From DATELY01 sp035276085 (lineage in GTDB: Bacteria; Pseudomonadota; Gammaproteobacteria; Steroidobacterales; Steroidobacteraceae), in NCBI GenBank assembly GCA_035276085.1, contig DATELY010000117.1:1-36628 (forward strand): a stretch of 36,628 nt of DNA. The letters are read 5' to 3'. Numbering within the stretch: position 1 is the first letter of the stretch; every line of letters starts with the position of its first letter. Shown in pieces: positions 7,778 to 16,349 of this stretch. Below the pieces are notes generated by a model. The model searched no databases. It was not told the DNA's origin and worked only from the letters and a program-made list of their open reading frames with translations. A program made the position numbers and the translations under genes.

Positions 7778-8815
7778 ATGAAATGGCGGCTGCCGGCGCA
7801 GAGCACGTCCTCTGCCGCTGAAACACAGAACCTGGTCTGGTACGCGCTGGTGGCGCTCGTCGTCGGCGTCCTGCCCTTCGCGTTCGCACCGAACATCGTC
7901 GACTACCCGCGCGTCGCGGCGTTGGGACTTGCATCGCTGGCATTGGCCACGCTGCTGCTCATGGTGCCGCCCATCCGGCGCTGGCCGGCAATCCAGCGCA
8001 ATTCAATCGCCATCGCGATCCTGCTCGTTTTCGCGACGGCATTGTCGTTCGCCACCGGCAAGGGCCACAGTCCGCTCCTCGTGCTGTACTTGTTGCCGCT
8101 CGCGGCCACGGGCGGAACGTTCGGCCGACCGGCGTGGGTGATTGCCTGCGCCGTGCTCGTTGCGCTGCTTGGCTGTGGGCTCGCCGCACTGACGCCTGGA
8201 ATGGCACCGTTTGCGCACGAATTTGCCGTGCTCTTGTGCAGCATGCTGTTACCTGCGGTGGCGGTCGCCTTCGCGCTGGGTCATCAAGTCGAACAGGCCC
8301 GCAACACCGAACAGCGTCTGCAAGCACTCGCGGGCTCCGATCCGCTGACGGGATTACTCAACCTCAAAGCATTCGATGAGCTGTTGCAGCACCATCATCG
8401 CCGTGCCGAACGCGAGGGACTGCCCTACGCCCTGTTGATGATCGGTGTGAACGACACGGCCACCATCAAGGAATCGATGGGTCACAACGCGGGCGATCAG
8501 TTGCTTCTCGCGGTGGCTCAGGCGATCACGCGTTCAGTGCGACAGAGCGACGCCGCAGCGCGTCTCGGTGGCGATGTGTTCGCGGTGCTGCTGGTCGACA
8601 TGGATGCGCCCCAGGCGGCGCAAGTTGCCCAACGCATGCGCAATCACGTGTACCAGGGCACCATCTCCATCGGCAAACGCCTGCTGCGGGCCAGCGTCAG
8701 CATTGGCAGTGCGCAATTTCCGGAGGATCATCTGCAGCCCAAGGAGCTGATGATGATTGCCGATCAACGCATGCAGCAGGACGAGGTGTTGCGGCGTGAG
8801 CAGGCATCGGCATAG
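7778..8815 (+). CDS. Six-TM membrane protein with degenerate GGDEF domain
   Basis: 345 residues with six predicted membrane helices (about 20-38, 46-66, 76-94, 99-117, 119-138, 148-168), then a GGDEF domain (about 180-335). The signature is GGDVF (264-268), with Val in place of the catalytic Glu. The segment that normally holds the metal Asp residues and the substrate Asn reads MIGVNDTATIKESMGH, so these are lost too. Cyclase activity is very unlikely; a receptor or scaffold role is inferred. The start is 2 bp after the ctpA stop (translational coupling). Its TAG stop is the first triplet of the palindromic element 8813-8976. Confidence 0.87.
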   Translation: MKWRLPAQSTSSAAETQNLVWYALVALVVGVLPFAFAPNIVDYPRVAALGLASLALATLLLMVPPIRRWPAIQRNSIAIAILLVFATALSFATGKGHSPLLVLYLLPLAATGGTFGRPAWVIACAVLVALLGCGLAALTPGMAPFAHEFAVLLCSMLLPAVAVAFALGHQVEQARNTEQRLQALAGSDPLTGLLNLKAFDELLQHHHRRAEREGLPYALLMIGVNDTATIKESMGHNAGDQLLLAVAQAITRSVRQSDAAARLGGDVFAVLLVDMDAPQAAQVAQRMRNHVYQGTISIGKRLLRASVSIGSAQFPEDHLQPKELMMIADQRMQQDEVLRREQASA

Positions 8816-8976
8816 CCAGCATGTTTCACAGGGATCGCGGACCTGGCGGCCTGCGAGCTTGCCTCGCTTGCTCTTCACTCAAGCCATAGCTACGGCTATG
8901 GCTTTCGCTCCAGAGCGGCGCGAACCAACCTCGCAGACTCGCCATGCCTCGCGATCCCCGTGAAACATGCTGGCTA
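8813..8976. repeat. 164-bp nested palindrome, MITE-like
   Basis: The outer 27 bp (8813-8839 and 8950-8976) are inverted copies with one mismatch. The centre is a perfect 10-bp stem, AAGCCATAGC (8881-8890), paired with 8895-8904 around TACG. The intervening arms are partly complementary, so a single strand could fold along its full length. It supplies the stop codon of the GGDEF gene and ends 18 bp before the SEC-C gene start. No transposase is present. This looks like a non-autonomous mobile palindrome or large REP-type unit; copy number cannot be judged from one window. Confidence 0.75.
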
Positions 8977-8994
8977 ACACCGGAAGCGATGACG

Positions 8995-9171
8995 ATGGAC
9001 AAACACAAAGAAGTCGAACACGAGCACGTGCATGGTCCCGATTGCGATCATGACCATGATCACCATCACGGACCCGAGCAGCCGTATCGGCGCGAGACGC
9101 CCAAGTTAGGGCGCAACGATCCTTGTTTCTGCGGTAGCGGCAAGAAGTTCAAGAAGTGCCATGGTGGTTAG
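8995..9171 (+). CDS. His-rich SEC-C motif protein
   Basis: A 58-residue protein. A His/Asp/Cys-rich stretch (residues about 6-24: HEHVHGPDCDHDHDHHH) precedes a C-terminal SEC-C zinc motif RNDPCFCGSGKKFKKCH (CxCx8CH), as found at the end of SecA. GGAAG at 8982-8986 lies 8 bp before the ATG at 8995; an ATG at 8989 is also in frame. The function is not known. The two metal-binding segments suggest zinc or another transition metal. It ends 12 bp from the convergent MAPEG gene. Confidence 0.8.
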   Translation: MDKHKEVEHEHVHGPDCDHDHDHHHGPEQPYRRETPKLGRNDPCFCGSGKKFKKCHGG

Positions 9172-9183
9172 CCGCCGGATCAC

Positions 9184-9585
9184 TCAGCCAACGCTGGCCA
9201 TCGTAATGATTCCGCGGATGGCGCCGATCAGCGCGCCGAGCATCAGTGCCATGTTGGGCAGCATCGAGAGCGCGAAGCCCAGACCGCGATTCTTCGGGTC
9301 GCCCACGTAACTCACGGCGTAGAGCGCACGGCCGACCAGGAAGATCGCACCCAGCGCTGCCGCCCAGGTGGCGCTGATGAAGCTCGCAAACAGCCAGATC
9401 GAAGGCAGGAACAGCAACAGCTGCTCCATCGTGTTCTGCTGAACGCGGAAGTGACGCTCGAATACTTCATGCCCCGTCGTCGCAGGCGCGGCGATGCCGT
9501 AACGGCCACGAGCGCGGCCGACCATCAACAGAAAGACAAGAAACTCCAGCAGCGCGAGAACGATGACGAGTGCTACCCAGGCCAT
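9184..9585 (-). CDS. MAPEG family membrane protein
   Basis: 133 residues with four predicted membrane helices. The family signature is clear near residues 38-65: GHEVFERHFRVQQNTMEQLLLFLPSIW, with the conserved ExxFERxxRVQxNTxE pattern. MAPEG proteins include glutathione-dependent membrane transferases and peroxidases; the bacterial substrate is not predictable. It is divergent from the 4-TM holin-like gene, with starts 42 bp apart. Confidence 0.9.
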   Translation of the reverse strand: MAWVALVIVLALLEFLVFLLMVGRARGRYGIAAPATTGHEVFERHFRVQQNTMEQLLLFLPSIWLFASFISATWAAALGAIFLVGRALYAVSYVGDPKNRGLGFALSMLPNMALMLGALIGAIRGIITMASVG

Positions 9586-9627
9586 ATACCCTCCGTTCTA
9601 GTTTGCTTAGCAGGCGAGACAACGCAG

Positions 9628-10002
9628 ATGGTTGGTTTTCTATTGCGCGCAGCGATTGTAGCCTTGGGATTGTGGCTTGCCACGCGGATCTTCAGCGGCT
9701 TGAGCTTCGATCAACCCAGTACGTTGATCGCGGCGGCGTTGCTGCTGGGGATCGTCAACGCCGTCATTCGCCCCGTCGCCATCCTGCTCACGTTGCCGCT
9801 CACCTTGATCACGCTCGGACTGTTCCTGCTGGTCGTGAACGCGGCCATGGTGGGATTGGTCGCGCTGATCCTGCAGGGTTTCCACATCAGCGGCTTCTGG
9901 ACCGCCGTGGGCACGTCGATCGTCATCAGCATCACGTCGTGGATCGGCTCCGGACTCATCGGCAACAGCGGCAAGGTCGAAGTGATCCGCCGCCGTGATT
10001 GA
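9628..10002 (+). CDS. 4-TM phage holin superfamily IV-like protein
   Basis: 124 residues, almost wholly hydrophobic, with four membrane helices and the motif LLGIVNAVIRPVAILLTLPLTLITLGLFLLVVNAAMV typical of this family (often named phage holin family protein). Chromosomal members are common and usually unlinked to phage; nothing phage-like is near. The ATG at 9628 is preceded by AGGCGAGA. An open frame extends further upstream, but over the MAPEG gene. Confidence 0.85.
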   Translation: MVGFLLRAAIVALGLWLATRIFSGLSFDQPSTLIAAALLLGIVNAVIRPVAILLTLPLTLITLGLFLLVVNAAMVGLVALILQGFHISGFWTAVGTSIVISITSWIGSGLIGNSGKVEVIRRRD

Positions 10003-10030
10003 GCGCTAGCGTGTGACCCCCGTGTTCTCG

Positions 10031-10165
10031 TCCCCTCCCCTGCGAAGCCCCTCGTCAGGGGTTCCGAAGCGGCTCGGGGGAGGGTTAGGGTGGGGGAGTT
10101 TCAAATTGCAGCGACCCTTACAAACGGCCCCCATCCTGTCCTTCCCCCGCTGGCGCAGGGGAAGG
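10031..10165. repeat. C/G-rich inverted repeats that form the OPT gene 3' end
   Basis: TCCCCTCCCC (10031-10040) is answered by GGGGGAGGG (10076-10084), with an inner CCCCT-CGTC-AGGGG hairpin. The tail TTAGGGTGGGGGA resembles a widespread proteobacterial repeat read as CCCTCACCCTAACCC. A second hairpin, CCTTCCCC/GGGGAAGG (10140-10147 and 10158-10165), lies within the OPT coding frame. The block separates the convergent holin-like and OPT genes and could act as a terminator for both. Confidence 0.65.
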
Positions 10166-12112
10166 GACGCGATCTTCAACTAAGAGTCGCGCACCGCTGA
10201 GAGCGATCCGATACAGCAGGAACGCAATCACCGCCAACACCGCCAGTCCAACGAGCTTGCCGAATTGCCACTGCTCGGGAAGCGCGAGCACATCCGCCCT
10301 GCCGGCAAGCACGATGGGGAACGCGATGATGATGCCCATCAACGCCTCCCCTGTAATGAGACCTGCGGAGAACAGCACGCCCTTGCGATGCAAGCGTTCG
10401 GCCGCCTCTTCGCTCTTCGGCTTGCCCGCGTGGCGCTCGACCACATAGGTCAGCAGACCCCCGAGGAAGATCGGCACCGTGAGCTCGAGCGGTAAATAGA
10501 TGCCCACAGCGGCAGCCAGGACGGGTGCACGATAGGGTTTGCCGCTGCGCTTCAGCGCTTCATCGATCGCGATGATCAGAGCGCCAACGGCCGCGCCGAT
10601 CGAAATCATCGTCCATGGCAACTCGCCGCCAAACATGCCGCGGGCGACCGATGCCATCAGCGTGGCTTGCGGAGCGATCAAGGGATTCGGTCGTTCAGGC
10701 GTGGGCACACCGATGCCGTACGCATGCGCCAACAAGTTCAATACGGGTGCCATGACCAGCGCACACGATATGGCGCCGATGCCGAGCATCACTTGCTGGC
10801 GCCACGGCGTTGCACCCAGCATATAGCCGCACTTGAGATCCTGCAGGTTGTCGCCTGCGATGCAGGCGGCACAGCACACGACGGCGCCGATCATGATGCT
10901 TGCCACCGGACCGATCGCGGCATCCTTTCCCAGCAGCGCAAGCAGCACCAGCGCAGCGAACAGGATCGTCGCGATCGTGATGCCGGAAACAGGATTGTTG
11001 GACGAACCGACGAGGCCCGCCATATAGGCTGAGACGGAACAGAACAGAAAGCCCGCGACGATCATGATGATCGTCATGGGAACGGTCACCGCGACGTCGT
11101 GCACGATCGCTTGATACAACCCCGCGAGCGGCAGCGTGAACACCACGAGTCCGATGAGCACGGCCTTCATTGGGAGATCACGCTCGGTGTCCGCCAGCAC
11201 ACGAGACGCACCGGCCCGAGTTGCCGAAAGCCCGCTGCGAATGCCGGAGACGAGCGACTTGCGCAGCGAAATCAATGTCCACACGCCCCCGATGAGCATC
11301 GCGCCCACGCCGAGGTAGCGAATCTGCTCGCTCCAGATCGCACCGGCCATCGCTTCGGCATTTGCGCTGGTTACGCGTGCAGCAAGCGCAGGATCGGTGT
11401 CGAGAAAGAACGCGCTGTACACAGGAATCGCGACGCTCCACGAGACGAGGCCGCCCGCGACGACGACGATGCCGATATTCAGGCCCACGATGTAACCGAC
11501 GCCAAGCAATGCCGGCGACAGGTTCGTCCCCATGTACGCGATCGCCTTGCCCGCGAAGCCGGCTACAGCCGCAGAATCGGGAATGAAGCGCAACCCGCTG
11601 GCCGCAAGCAGCTTCGCGATCCCGCCCAACGAGGCTGCGCCTGCAAGCACTTTGACGCCCTGTTCCGGATTCTCACCCGCCCGCAACACTTCCGCGGCCG
11701 CTTTGCCTTCCGGAAACGCGAGTTGTTGATCGACGATGAGCGAACGGCGCAGCGGCACCGAGAAGAACACCCCAAGCACACCGCCAAGACCGGCGATCGC
11801 CAACACCCACGAGTACTTGAAGTCATCCCAGTAGCCGAGGATCACGAGTGCCGGAACCGTGAAGATCACGCCGGCCGCGATGGACGAGCCGGCGGAGGCA
11901 CCCGTCTGCACGATGTTGTTCTCGAGAATGTGTCCGCCGCCGAGCACACGCAGCACCGCCATCGACACGACCGCGGCCGGGATCGCCGACGCAATGGTCA
12001 GTCCGGCGAACAATCCCAGGTAGGTGTTCGCCGCCGCCAGAATCATGGCGAGCACGATCGCGAGAATGATCGCGCGCGGCGTGAGTTGGGGCGCTGTTGT
12101 TGAACTAGTCAT
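10118..12112 (-). CDS. OPT family oligopeptide transporter
   Basis: About 664 residues from the ATG at 12112, with 14 or more hydrophobic helices. The N-terminal ILAAANTYLGLFAGLTIASAIPAAVVSMAVLR and GGHILENNIVQTGASAGSSIAAG are hallmarks of the OPT family, proton-coupled importers of oligopeptides or metal chelates. It lies downstream of an M2 peptidase and a POT transporter, suggesting peptide nutrition. The last 16 or so residues (SPAPAGEGQDGGRL region) are encoded by a repeat and are probably not functional. The 13-codon extension above the ATG arises from the REP-like element and is rejected. Confidence 0.93.
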   Translation of the reverse strand: MTSSTTAPQLTPRAIILAIVLAMILAAANTYLGLFAGLTIASAIPAAVVSMAVLRVLGGGHILENNIVQTGASAGSSIAAGVIFTVPALVILGYWDDFKYSWVLAIAGLGGVLGVFFSVPLRRSLIVDQQLAFPEGKAAAEVLRAGENPEQGVKVLAGAASLGGIAKLLAASGLRFIPDSAAVAGFAGKAIAYMGTNLSPALLGVGYIVGLNIGIVVVAGGLVSWSVAIPVYSAFFLDTDPALAARVTSANAEAMAGAIWSEQIRYLGVGAMLIGGVWTLISLRKSLVSGIRSGLSATRAGASRVLADTERDLPMKAVLIGLVVFTLPLAGLYQAIVHDVAVTVPMTIIMIVAGFLFCSVSAYMAGLVGSSNNPVSGITIATILFAALVLLALLGKDAAIGPVASIMIGAVVCCAACIAGDNLQDLKCGYMLGATPWRQQVMLGIGAISCALVMAPVLNLLAHAYGIGVPTPERPNPLIAPQATLMASVARGMFGGELPWTMISIGAAVGALIIAIDEALKRSGKPYRAPVLAAAVGIYLPLELTVPIFLGGLLTYVVERHAGKPKSEEAAERLHRKGVLFSAGLITGEALMGIIIAFPIVLAGRADVLALPEQWQFGKLVGLAVLAVIAFLLYRIALSGARLLVEDRVPSPAPAGEGQDGGRL

Positions 12113-12130
12113 GGTATGAACAGTGCAAGA

Positions 12131-12220
12131 GTGTTTCGACAGGCTCAGCACGAACGGTCATCACTTCAACCTCTCCTCATACCCGATCGCCCTGAGCCGT
12201 GAGCCTGTCGAACGGTCGAA
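12131..12220. repeat. REP-like inverted pair
   Basis: TTCGACAGGCTCA (12135-12147) and its exact inverted copy (12200-12212) flank about 52 bp, with CGAACGGT-type sequence on the outer sides. This matches the TTCGACAGGCTCAG(G/C)ACGAACGG repeat seen in many proteobacterial genomes. It fills the 112-bp gap between the M2 peptidase stop and the OPT start, where it may cause partial termination or stabilise the upstream mRNA. Confidence 0.7.
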
Positions 12221-12224
12221 CAGC

Positions 12225-14042
12225 TCACCACCCGCACTGTTGACCTTTGTTTTGTTGCTGCAACCAGCGCCGCAACGGCGCGAAGTAATCGATGATGGCG
12301 GACGCATCCATCTCACGTGTCCGCGTCAACGTGTACAGCGTGTCCTGCCAGGGCTGACTCTGCCCGAGCGCCAGCATCGCACGGAGGCGCTGGCCGGCTG
12401 CGGCATTGCCGTAGATCGAGCATTCGTGCAGCGGACCTTTGAAGCCGGCTGCCTGGCACAGCGCACGATGCAGTTGGAACTGCAGGATGAACGACAGGAA
12501 GTAGCGCGTGTACGGCGTGTTCGCCGGAATGTGATATTTCGCGCCGGGATCGAAGTCGACCTCGGTGCGCGCAATCGGCGGCTCGATGCCCTGATACTGG
12601 CGGCGCAAATCCCACCATGCCTGGTTGTAGTGAGCAGGTGTGATCTCACCCGAGAACACTTTCCACCGCCATTCATCGATGACCTTGCCGAACGGCAGGA
12701 ACGCGATCTTGTCCAGCGCGAGGCGCATCTGTTGATTGATCGTCGCCTCGGCACTGCGCTTCACCTCGGGCAACAAGCCGATCGTGTGCAGATACGCTGG
12801 CGTCATCGAGAGATTCACGGTGTCGCCGATCGCCTCGTGGAAACCATCGTGCGCGCCACCTTGAAACAGATACGGCTGGTCCTTGTACGACAGGTAATAG
12901 AACACATGACCGAGCTCGTGGTACACGGTCTCGAGCTCGACCTGTGTCGGTTCGATGCATTGCTTGATACGCACGTCGGACTGGTTGTCGATGTGCCAGG
13001 CGCTCGCATGACATTGCACATCGCGATCGCGCGGCTGCGTGAACATCGAGCGTTCCCAGAAGCTTTGCGGCAGGTGCGGAAAACCGAGCGACACGTAGAA
13101 GCTTTCCGCCAGTTTCGTGATGCGCTCGGCGTCGTACTTCTGCTCCTGCAGCGCTTTGGTGACGTCGAGATCGGATGCGCCGGGATAGGGCTCCACGAGG
13201 TCGTAAATCTCGTCCCAGTGCTGGGACCAGAGATTGCCAAGCAAGTGAGCCGGAATGGGCTTGCCAGTGGCCACGCGATCCGCGCCGTAGGTCTTCTGCA
13301 GCCGGCTGCGCACGTAACAATGCAGCGACTTGTAGAGCGGCTCGACCTGCGCGTAGAGGCGATTCACATCGCGAGCGAAATCCGCCGCCGACATGTCGTA
13401 CCCCGACCGCCACATCGCTCCGACATCGGCAAAGCCCAGTTCGCGCGCACCGTCGTTCGCCAACTCGACGAAGCGGGAGTAGTCGGCCCGCATGGGACGC
13501 GCCGCGTTGTGCCAACCGGTCCACGCGTCCAGGAGCTCGGCGTAATTGCGATCGTTCGCCATGATCTCGACCAAGGCGGTTTGGCCTTTGCACGAAGCGG
13601 GACCTTGCGGACAGTACTTCGCTGCTCCGTACATGCCTTCCATTTTGGACGACACGCGCGCCAGCTCGGCCCGCTTCTGCGGATCATCCGGTGCAGGTGC
13701 CGATGCGCCCAGCTTGAGCAGCGTCAGCGCACGGCGGTTGACCGGCGAGAGCTCCTCGCCTTCGTAGCGTTTCGATTCCTTCACGGCGCGACTGAAATAC
13801 TCGAGGTAACGCTCGTTCGCCTTGGCGTTGAGGACTTCGGTGTCGGGATTGATATAAGTCGCGTAGACGAAGCCGGTGAGGTTCAGCTCGAGCGAACGTT
13901 CCGCGAGCTCCGTATCGATGCGTGCGATGAACTGATCCGCTGTTTCGCTCACCGCCGATGACGCTGCGGCCGCCTGTGCATCGAGGGTTGTGAAAACTGC
14001 CGCCACGCATGCAGACGCAACGAACGATCTCGCGCCCAGCAT
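12225..14042 (-). CDS. M2 family metallopeptidase (ACE-like dipeptidyl carboxypeptidase)
   Basis: 605 residues: signal peptide (MLGARSFVASACVAAVFTTLDAQA), then a single M2 domain. Zinc motif HELGH (375-379) and the third ligand Glu403 in HEAIGD have the spacing of angiotensin-converting enzyme. The family removes C-terminal dipeptides; export to the periplasm is inferred. The ATG at 14042 shares its A with the TAA stop of the POT gene, so translation is coupled. Making dipeptides next to a di/tripeptide importer fits one pathway. The frame remains open upstream across the POT gene, but the signal peptide fixes the start. Confidence 0.95.
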   Translation of the reverse strand: MLGARSFVASACVAAVFTTLDAQAAAASSAVSETADQFIARIDTELAERSLELNLTGFVYATYINPDTEVLNAKANERYLEYFSRAVKESKRYEGEELSPVNRRALTLLKLGASAPAPDDPQKRAELARVSSKMEGMYGAAKYCPQGPASCKGQTALVEIMANDRNYAELLDAWTGWHNAARPMRADYSRFVELANDGARELGFADVGAMWRSGYDMSAADFARDVNRLYAQVEPLYKSLHCYVRSRLQKTYGADRVATGKPIPAHLLGNLWSQHWDEIYDLVEPYPGASDLDVTKALQEQKYDAERITKLAESFYVSLGFPHLPQSFWERSMFTQPRDRDVQCHASAWHIDNQSDVRIKQCIEPTQVELETVYHELGHVFYYLSYKDQPYLFQGGAHDGFHEAIGDTVNLSMTPAYLHTIGLLPEVKRSAEATINQQMRLALDKIAFLPFGKVIDEWRWKVFSGEITPAHYNQAWWDLRRQYQGIEPPIARTEVDFDPGAKYHIPANTPYTRYFLSFILQFQLHRALCQAAGFKGPLHECSIYGNAAAGQRLRAMLALGQSQPWQDTLYTLTRTREMDASAIIDYFAPLRRWLQQQNKGQQCGW

Positions 14043-15553
14043 TACTTCACTCCGGCCATCCAGTGCTTCACTGGCTTGCTCAGCAGCAGCAGCACGATGC
14101 CGGCACCCACCATGAAGTAAACGAAGTGCATGAACTGCCCGGGCATGGCGGCCACGTTGTCGGATTCGAACATGCCAGCGAGCAAGCCGGCGGACAGGTT
14201 GCCCACCGACGTTGCCAGAAACCACACGCCCATCATCTGCGAGACGTAGCGTGCAGGTGCGAGCTTCGTCACGTAGCTCAAGCCCACGGGGCTCAGGCAC
14301 AGCTCGCCATACGTGTGCAGCAGATACGTCAATGCGAGCAGGTACGGCATCGACTGCCCGCCGTGTGCAACGACGTTGGCCGCCATCACCATGAACACGA
14401 ATCCGAGGCCGAGCAGGATGAGCGCGAAGCCGAACTTCGCTGGAGCGGACGGATCGAGATTGCGCTTGCCGAGCGCGACCCACAGCATCGAGAAGGGCGC
14501 CGCGAACACCAGGATGAAGATGGCGTTCAGCGATTGGAACCAGGCTGCCGGAATCTCGAACGTCAGGGCCTCGATGTGGCGATCGACGTAGCGCTCGGCG
14601 AACAGGTTGAGCGAGGCACCGGTTTGCTCGAATCCGGCCCAGAACAAGGCGCAGCCGATGAAGAGAAAGAAGATCACGCCCATGCGCTTCTTCTCGGTGG
14701 GCGTGAGCCGTGCGAGCAGGAACATGTAGCCGAAGTAGCCGACGGCAACGGCGACCAGCACGAAGCCGGTGAGCTGCGCGAGGCGCAGGGGATTGATGAC
14801 GATGACGCCGGTGAGCGTCAGCAGATAGACGGTGACGATGGCGAGCGCGAGCGCACCGATCAGCGCCCAACCGCGCCGGGTGTTGCTGGCCTCGGTGTCG
14901 GAGTGTGCGCCGGAAACATGCAAACCGGCATTGCCCAGATGACGTTGGAAAACCTTGTATTGGATCAAGCCGAAAACCATGAGCACACCGCCAGCCGCGA
15001 ACCCCGCGCGCCAGCCCCACTGTGTCGCGAGCAGGCCGGTAACGATGGGGCCCAGGAACGCGCCGAGATTGATGCCCATGTAGAAGATGGTGAAGCCCGC
15101 GTCCCGGCGCGCACCGCCTTCGGGATACAGATCCGCGACCATCGCGCTGATGTTCGGCTTGAGTAAACCGACGCCGCACACGATGACGATCAGCCCCGCA
15201 TAGAACGTGGCCGGTGTCGAGCCGAGTGCCAGGAGAAAGTTACCGACCGCGATCAACACGCCGCCATGAAACACCGAGCGGCGGGCACCGATCAGTCGGT
15301 CCGCAACCCAACCGCCGGGCAGGCACAGGATGTAAGAGGCGGATATGTACAAGCCGTAGATGGCAGTCGCGGTCTTGTCGTCGAGCCCGAAGCCGCCCCG
15401 CGTCGCATCCGCCAGGAACAGCACCAGGATGGCGCGCATGCCGTAGTACGTGAAGCGCTCCCACATCTCGGTGAAGAACAATGTGGCGAGCCCACGCGGA
15501 TGACCGAGGATCTGCTGCTGCGGAACGCTGTCGGAGACGGTACTCGCGCTCAT
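14042..15553 (-). CDS. POT/PTR family proton-dependent di- and tripeptide transporter
   Basis: 503 residues and about 14 membrane helices. The family motif is seen as FFTEMWERFTYYGMRAILVLFL (residues 27-48; ExxERFxYYG), then ADRLIGARRSV and GVGLLKPNISAMVADLY. Inner-membrane symporter of small peptides. It starts 10 bp after the tatC stop and overlaps the M2 peptidase by one base, so tatABC, the importer and the peptidase appear to form one transcription unit. Confidence 0.95.
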   Translation of the reverse strand: MSASTVSDSVPQQQILGHPRGLATLFFTEMWERFTYYGMRAILVLFLADATRGGFGLDDKTATAIYGLYISASYILCLPGGWVADRLIGARRSVFHGGVLIAVGNFLLALGSTPATFYAGLIVIVCGVGLLKPNISAMVADLYPEGGARRDAGFTIFYMGINLGAFLGPIVTGLLATQWGWRAGFAAGGVLMVFGLIQYKVFQRHLGNAGLHVSGAHSDTEASNTRRGWALIGALALAIVTVYLLTLTGVIVINPLRLAQLTGFVLVAVAVGYFGYMFLLARLTPTEKKRMGVIFFLFIGCALFWAGFEQTGASLNLFAERYVDRHIEALTFEIPAAWFQSLNAIFILVFAAPFSMLWVALGKRNLDPSAPAKFGFALILLGLGFVFMVMAANVVAHGGQSMPYLLALTYLLHTYGELCLSPVGLSYVTKLAPARYVSQMMGVWFLATSVGNLSAGLLAGMFESDNVAAMPGQFMHFVYFMVGAGIVLLLLSKPVKHWMAGVK

Positions 15554-15563
15554 TTAATCGGCC

Positions 15564-16349
15564 TCAATCGTGCTGGGCTTCTTCGGTTTCTTCGGCGCGG
15601 CGTGCGGCCAGCCGATCCTTCAGCAATACGCGCGTCATGACGATGCCAGCCTCGTAGAGGAAGTACATCGGTACGGCCATGAAGCACTGTGACACGGCAT
15701 CGGGCGGCGTCAGAAACGCAGCGACCACGAAGATGCCGAGCAGCACATAGCCGCGGTTCTTCACCATCGTTTCCACGCGTACGAGCCCCGTCCATGCGAG
15801 CAGCACCGTCGCGACGGGAATCTCGAATGCAGCGCCGAAGGCGAAGAACAGCAGCAGCACGAAATCCAGGTAATTCGTCATGTCCGTCATGATCTGCACG
15901 CCGCTCGGGGCGGACGTGGTCAAGAAGGCGAACATGAGCGGGAAGACGACGAAGTACGCGAACGCGGCGCCCGCATAGAACAGGACGATGCTGGAGACCA
16001 GCAGCGGAATCGCGAAGCGTTTTTCGTGCCGATACAAACCGGGCGATACGAACGCCCACACCTGATACAGCACGAACGGCATGCCGAGGAACAACGCCGC
16101 GAGCAAGGCGAGCTTGAGCGGCGCCATGAACGGCGCCACGAGGCTCGTCGAGATCATTTGCGCGCCCCGCGGCATCTTCTCCAGGAGCGGCGTCGCCACG
16201 AAGGTGAAGAGCTGATCGTCGAAGATGGCGCAGGGGATGAAGAGCACCAGCACTGCGATCAAGGCCCGCAAGAGCCGCGTACGCAGTTCGATCAAATGAG
16301 AGATCAGCGTGCCTTCCTGCAAAGGCTCCGGCTCATGGCTGGCGATCAT
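15564..16349 (-). CDS. tatC: Sec-independent protein translocase TatC
   Basis: 261 residues, six membrane helices. Signature segments are LISHLIELRTRLLRA at the N-terminus, FVSPGLYRHEKR and FLTPPDAVSQ. TatC binds the twin-arginine signal peptide with TatB. It overlaps the tatB stop by ATGA. The tail is charged (RRAEETEEAQHD). Confidence 0.98.
   Translation of the reverse strand: MIASHEPEPLQEGTLISHLIELRTRLLRALIAVLVLFIPCAIFDDQLFTFVATPLLEKMPRGAQMISTSLVAPFMAPLKLALLAALFLGMPFVLYQVWAFVSPGLYRHEKRFAIPLLVSSIVLFYAGAAFAYFVVFPLMFAFLTTSAPSGVQIMTDMTNYLDFVLLLFFAFGAAFEIPVATVLLAWTGLVRVETMVKNRGYVLLGIFVVAAFLTPPDAVSQCFMAVPMYFLYEAGIVMTRVLLKDRLAARRAEETEEAQHD

Noticed and set aside
9628..10002. Holin-like gene as evidence for a prophage
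   Set aside because: No other phage gene, attachment site or change in composition is nearby; chromosomal members of this family are common.
12123..13961. Long plus-strand open frame (over 600 codons) opposite the M2 peptidase
   Set aside because: It is antisense to a gene with clear motifs, has no recognisable domain, and such frames are common in GC-rich DNA.
14043..15179. Extension of the M2 peptidase frame upstream over the POT transporter
   Set aside because: The signal peptide at 14042 and the TAATG coupling fix the start; the extension is an out-of-frame reading of POT.
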